This document shows, one piece after another, positions 5,952 through 10,676 of a stretch of DNA of 10,676 bases. Under the pieces are notes generated by a model. That model saw only the letters and a program-made list of their open reading frames with translations. It did not search any database and had not been told where the DNA came from. Source of the stretch: CAIVSN01 sp036171455 (GTDB taxonomy: Bacteria > Patescibacteriota > Gracilibacteria > BD1-5 > UBA2023); the NCBI GenBank assembly GCA_036171455.1, contig JAVHRB010000055.1, positions 1-10,676 on the forward strand, in the 5' to 3' direction. Each line of letters opens with the position of its first letter. Positions within the stretch are counted from its first letter, which is position 1. The position numbers were made by a program, and so were the translations under genes.

Positions 5952-6959
5952 ATGAACCAAATTCTCACGCTGCCAACGGAATCTGATTTTCAAAAATCAA
6001 TGCACGTGTTTCTAAAAAATGGTGAGACTCAGTGAATTTTATCGTCTGAAACAACTGATAAGGTTAAATATTGAGTAGAAAAGGTTATTCACTTGGATAA
6101 AAAATCCTTTGTGTATCATAATTCTGAAAATCAAATTCTTTTGGAAATATCGGAAGTACAGCAAAAGATTTGAATTCTTCAGAAACAGGCCAAAAAAATA
6201 TGACAATCGAACGGAATACAGCGACAATGACTCTTGCGAAAATGGCAGAACAAAGAAATAACCCTTGAAGATTTTCAATCGAAATCCTGAGAAATGGAAA
6301 GACTTCTTCAAGGGGATATTGAACAAATCTGAGTTCTTGAAAGTAAGGAAAGATTACTTTATATCGATTTTCTTAATTCTCGAATGGTGCCCGACGAAAA
6401 GATTTCACATATTGAGTCTCTGGATCTCCCAATTACCCTGGATTCATACTTATGAAAAAATATCCAAAATGGAGGTTCGAACGCAAGATGAGTTTTTGAA
6501 TTGATTGGAACCAATCTGTTGGCGATAGAGAAGTCGGAAAAGGCTTATGAATTTATTGGAAATCTCACCTATTTGACATCGCTCCTTGATGATAATCCGA
6601 GAATTCCCAGAACTCTCAAAGTATTTGTAAAGGATGGGAAAACCTATCAGATTGTCGAACGTGCACGAGGCGTTCAGCTCGATTTACTGAGTTTGGAAAT
6701 TATCGAAAGTATCCCACAAGCACATTTCGATCAGTTCGTTCGTGATATTCAATCGATGGGTGAGATATGAATCATAATCGACCCATCCAAATCGAGCAAT
6801 TTTTTTTACGATACCGAAATCGGTTTTGTTTTTGTTGATCTTTCATGATGAAAATTTTTGCACGAACACCTCGAAACAAATTTGTTATCGGTCGTATTGG
6901 CATGACGTGTGAGTCCGACGGTATCAGAAAAAATCAAAAATTCTATCCGTAACGTATAA
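5952..6959 (+). CDS. Uncharacterised protein with coiled coil and kinase-like C-terminal half
   Basis: ATG 5952 to TAA 6957-6959, 335 residues, with 13 UGA codons among about 24 glycines, so the standard code shatters it. Residues about 60-145 are helical and charged with coiled-coil character. From about 168 the order of elements resembles a protein-kinase or aminoglycoside-kinase fold: a Gly-rich stretch (168-186), LLAIEK (189-194) where a beta-3 Lys would sit, an alpha-C-like helix (195-212), KVFVKDGKTYQIVERARG (223-240) as beta-4, beta-5 and hinge, HFDQFVRDIQSMG (258-270) as alpha-E, IIIDPSKSSNFFYD (274-287) in the catalytic-loop place, and FVFVDLSGG (292-300) in the DFG place. Asp277, Lys280, Asn283 and Asp297 could be counterparts of the kinase residues, but the HRD motif is absent and the spacing is off by one. 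It could be an atypical kinase, a pseudokinase or unrelated. No membrane segment. It converges on gnd, with 39 bases between the stops. Confidence 0.75.
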
Positions 6960-6998
6960 CATGACTCTCGGATCGTCTCATTTTTTTGATTTCTTTGT

Positions 6999-8417
<1,419 letters not shown>

Positions 8418-8442
8418 AGAAAAAAGAAAATATTTTTGGCTA

Positions 8443-9129
8443 TTATACTAGGTTAGTCACGACAGTGCAACGTTCGTTATCGAAAAGGTATTTTGCTGGG
8501 CAGGATTCCATGGGAGTATCCAAATTCATGAAATACCGATACGCTTCGTTTTTAGTGGTTCCCATGAAAAATAGATAGGGGAACGGGATGCTTTTTGCCA
8601 TGGTGACGGAGATGGAAATCCGTTCCGATGGAGGTTTGGGCGAATCGGATATTTTGATATATTTTCCTGACGTATCGTGGAGTCCGGAATGTTGGGGGAA
8701 TAGGGAAGCGATATGCCCGTCTGGTCCGACCCCGAAAAGCCCGATATCAATCCTCGGTGTTTGAGAAGAATACTCGATTTCCGGGTGGGAGATATCCGTG
8801 CGGACCGAGAGAATTTGATTTCTGGATATGAGATTTCTTTCCAAAAGCCGATTCAGGAATATTTCCGAAACGAGTCGGAAATTACTCTGTTCGTGGTCAA
8901 GAGGCACTAACCGTTCATCCAGAAAAGTGAATTGTATTTTATCACGAATTTTTCATGGAATATCTGAATATTTTTCTCGCAATGCATCATAGAACGGAAT
9001 GAGAGAAGTACCTCAAGAGAGTCCAATGGTTATGGTATCTTGTTGGTTCATGTTATTCAACCGTTCCAAAAGCGATTCGATGAATTTGGATTGTAAGATC
9101 GGTATTTTGTCAGATTGCAGGAGTTCCAT
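8443..9129 (-). CDS. pgl: 6-phosphogluconolactonase
   Basis: ATG 9129 to TAA 8443-8445, 228 residues, normal for the NagB-like (DevB/SOL) 6PGL family. It hydrolyses 6-phosphogluconolactone to 6-phosphogluconate. Motifs are in family order: GLSGGTS (36-42) for phosphate binding, DERLVPLDHEQSNF (71-84), and GVGPDGHIASLFP (133-145), which carries the catalytic His139. UGA codons encode Gly39 (the first Gly of the SGG motif) and Gly59; under the standard code the N-terminal third, including this motif, would be lost. It sits 24 bases after zwf and 25 bases before gnd, so all three are surely one transcript. There is no Shine-Dalgarno sequence before the chosen ATG, which gives a family-typical N-terminus. 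Confidence 0.95.
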
Positions 9130-9153
9130 AGGGATTTTAATTGATGAGCAATC

Positions 9154-10536
9154 CTATTTTCTGTGCTGGAACCAGCTTTTTCCGTCCATAGCAAGGAGTT
9201 CATCCGAAGCTCAGGGGCCATTACTTCCAATGGGATACTTATGGAGAATAGGACATGATTCTTTGCAGTTTACCAGCCCGTCAACAATTTTCCAAGATTC
9301 TTCGATCATATCCCATCTCGTAAACAGAGTATGATCTCCGATAAACAAGTCGGAAAGTATACGCACGTAAGCCTCGGGTCCTTCCTCTGTTTGGAGAAAT
9401 TCTGACCAAACGGATTCAGTTTTTTTGCTTTCGCCATAGGCCTTGACGTTGAATCCTACTGAAATTCCCTCATGTGGGGAAACTTCAAATACGATTCGAT
9501 TTCGGTCGACTTCGTCCTGTTCGTTATAGAGGATAGAGGCGTTCTTTCGGAATTCGATAACGATTTTCGTTTTCTTTGCTTCCATGGCTTTGCCGGTCCG
9601 GAGATAGATGGGAACTCCTTTGAATCGCCAATTATGCAGTTCGAGCCGGAGCGCGGCAAAGGTTTCTGTGCGTGAGGACGGTGATATTCATGATTCTGCC
9701 AAATATCCATCATATTGCCCGAATACCGCATGGGTTGCGAGATCCTCTCCTAGGCGAAGTGCTCGAATAACTTTGACCTTTTCATCGTGTATTGCCGTGC
9801 TGTCAAGCGAATGTGGAGGTTCCATAGCAGTGAGTGCTAATACTTGAAACAAATGATTTTGAATCATGTCACGGAGCGCACCGGCATGATCATAGTAGGC
9901 TCCACGGTTTTCCACGCCAAGAGATTCAGTTGCAGTAATCTGGATATTGTCGATGTAATGATGATTCCAAATTGGTTCAAACATCGAATTTGCAAATCGA
10001 AATGCCAGGATATTTTGGATGGTTTCTTTGCCGACGTAGTGATCGATACGATAAATTTGTTCTTCAGAAAAGGCTTTTGAAACGAATGTATTAAGTTTTT
10101 TGGCACTTTCAAGATCCGAACCGAATGGTTTTTCGAATGCGACTCGAGTTGAAGGGGTATTTAGCCCAGCGAATTGGATACCGGTGATTACTGGTGCAAA
10201 CAATTCTGGCGGTACTGAGAGATAGAATACGGCATTCGTTTCCTGGTGCGAATTCAGGTATTCCCGGAGCGGCATATAGCCCGATGGGTCATTGATGGGA
10301 ATGGCCAGGTATTCAATTTTTCCGAGGAAGTTGCTTTCGTTTGGGATATCGGACTCCTTTTTAATATATTCACGAAAATCCTCTGATGCAAAGGGCTTCC
10401 GACCGATAGCCAGTATTGAAATATTGGATTCGCCGTGTGTATGTAATGTATAAAGTGCAGGGATCAGTTTGCGCTTGGCAAGATCTCCAGTGGCTCCGAA
10501 GATAATGAGAAGGGTTTTGGGAATCTGGATGGACAT
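9154..10536 (-). CDS. zwf: Glucose-6-phosphate 1-dehydrogenase
   Basis: ATG 10536 to TAG 9154-9156, 460 residues, slightly shorter than the common 480-500 but complete at both ends. It oxidises glucose-6-phosphate to 6-phosphogluconolactone with NADP (or NAD), the entry step of the oxidative pentose phosphate pathway. Motifs: GATGDLAKRKLIPAL (14-28) for the coenzyme, FEKPFGSDLESA (134-145), the active-site RIDHYVGKE (163-171), the GALRDMIQNH block with His228 as the likely base, and YLRTGKAM further on. Two UGA codons read as Gly: residue 283 (codon 9688-9690), which joins the two halves that the standard code separates, and one near the C-terminus (9211-9213). It is the first gene of the operon, with a good promoter upstream and a leader of about 24 nt lacking a Shine-Dalgarno sequence. 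Confidence 0.97.
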
Positions 10537-10566
10537 GGGTTCGGTTTCGGGTGAAAAGTACTGGGT

Positions 10567-10594
10567 ATTGTACGGGGATTTTCCTTAATATCAA
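10567..10594 (-). promoter_or_regulatory. Promoter of the zwf-pgl-gnd operon
   Basis: On the minus strand, TTGATA (10594-10589), a 16-base spacer and TACAAT (10572-10567). Predicted transcription start near 10560, about 24 bases before the zwf ATG. No operator-like repeat is evident besides an AT run (TATATATAT) just upstream. Confidence 0.65.
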
Positions 10595-10676
10595 GGGGGG
10601 ATATATATATCTCGTAGAAGATAGAATACATTTTGTGCATAAATGGAAATATCCCATGCACCAAATACGAAAAGAA

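Noticed and set aside
6960..6998. Terminator in the gap between the gene at 5952 and gnd
   Set aside because: A T7 tract is present but no stable stem precedes it on either strand.

Overview
This window reads coherently only if UGA codes for glycine (NCBI translation table 25), so the source is very probably a Gracilibacteria (BD1-5) or Absconditabacteria (SR1) genome of the Patescibacteria/CPR. Under the standard code most genes here break into pieces at in-frame UGAs. Under code 25 the pieces join into full-length proteins, and many of the UGAs fall on glycines that are near-invariant in their families: 6-phosphogluconate dehydrogenase, 6-phosphogluconolactonase, DUF1295, and the XRE helix-turn-helix turn. 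I count about 47 in-frame UGAs across ten genes. Base composition (moderate GC) leans toward Gracilibacteria rather than SR1, but this cannot be settled from the window.

Layout. (1) 1-1143: an AT-rich leader, a hypothetical gene (269-694), and a small helix-turn-helix-like gene (797-1129) that ends in a strong terminator. (2) 1144-1483: a gene-free stretch rich in short direct and inverted repeats. (3) 1484-4360: a module that looks mobile. It has a four-helix membrane protein on the minus strand (1978-1544), diverging from an XRE repressor-like gene (2177-2446) followed 13 nt later by a large serine recombinase (from 2460). The divergent region carries a strong promoter, an 8-bp inverted repeat suited to an operator, and a 13-T tract. 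The recombinase frame has no TAA/TAG before a terminator hairpin at 4341 and runs on, antisense, into the next gene. (4) 4403-5613: a minus-strand pair of membrane proteins, DUF2177 then DUF1295 (steroid 5-alpha-reductase/ICMT-like), overlapping by 13 nt. (5) 5614-5951: a divergent regulatory region. (6) 5952-6959: an unassigned protein with a coiled-coil N-terminal half and a C-terminal half that resembles a degenerate protein-kinase fold. (7) 6999-10536: a minus-strand zwf-pgl-gnd operon encoding the whole oxidative pentose phosphate branch, from its own promoter at about 10567-10594.

Together, zwf, pgl and gnd convert glucose-6-phosphate to ribulose-5-phosphate with two NADPH, which would supply reducing power and pentose in an organism from a lineage known for reduced metabolism. 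Almost no start codon has a recognisable Shine-Dalgarno sequence, and several predicted -10 boxes lie so close to the start codon that short-leader or leaderless transcripts are likely.

The main leads are the code-25 evidence, the stop-less recombinase end at a possible integration junction, the kinase-like unknown protein, and a DUF2177/DUF1295 junction that preserves an ATGA overlap whose TGA is now a sense codon.
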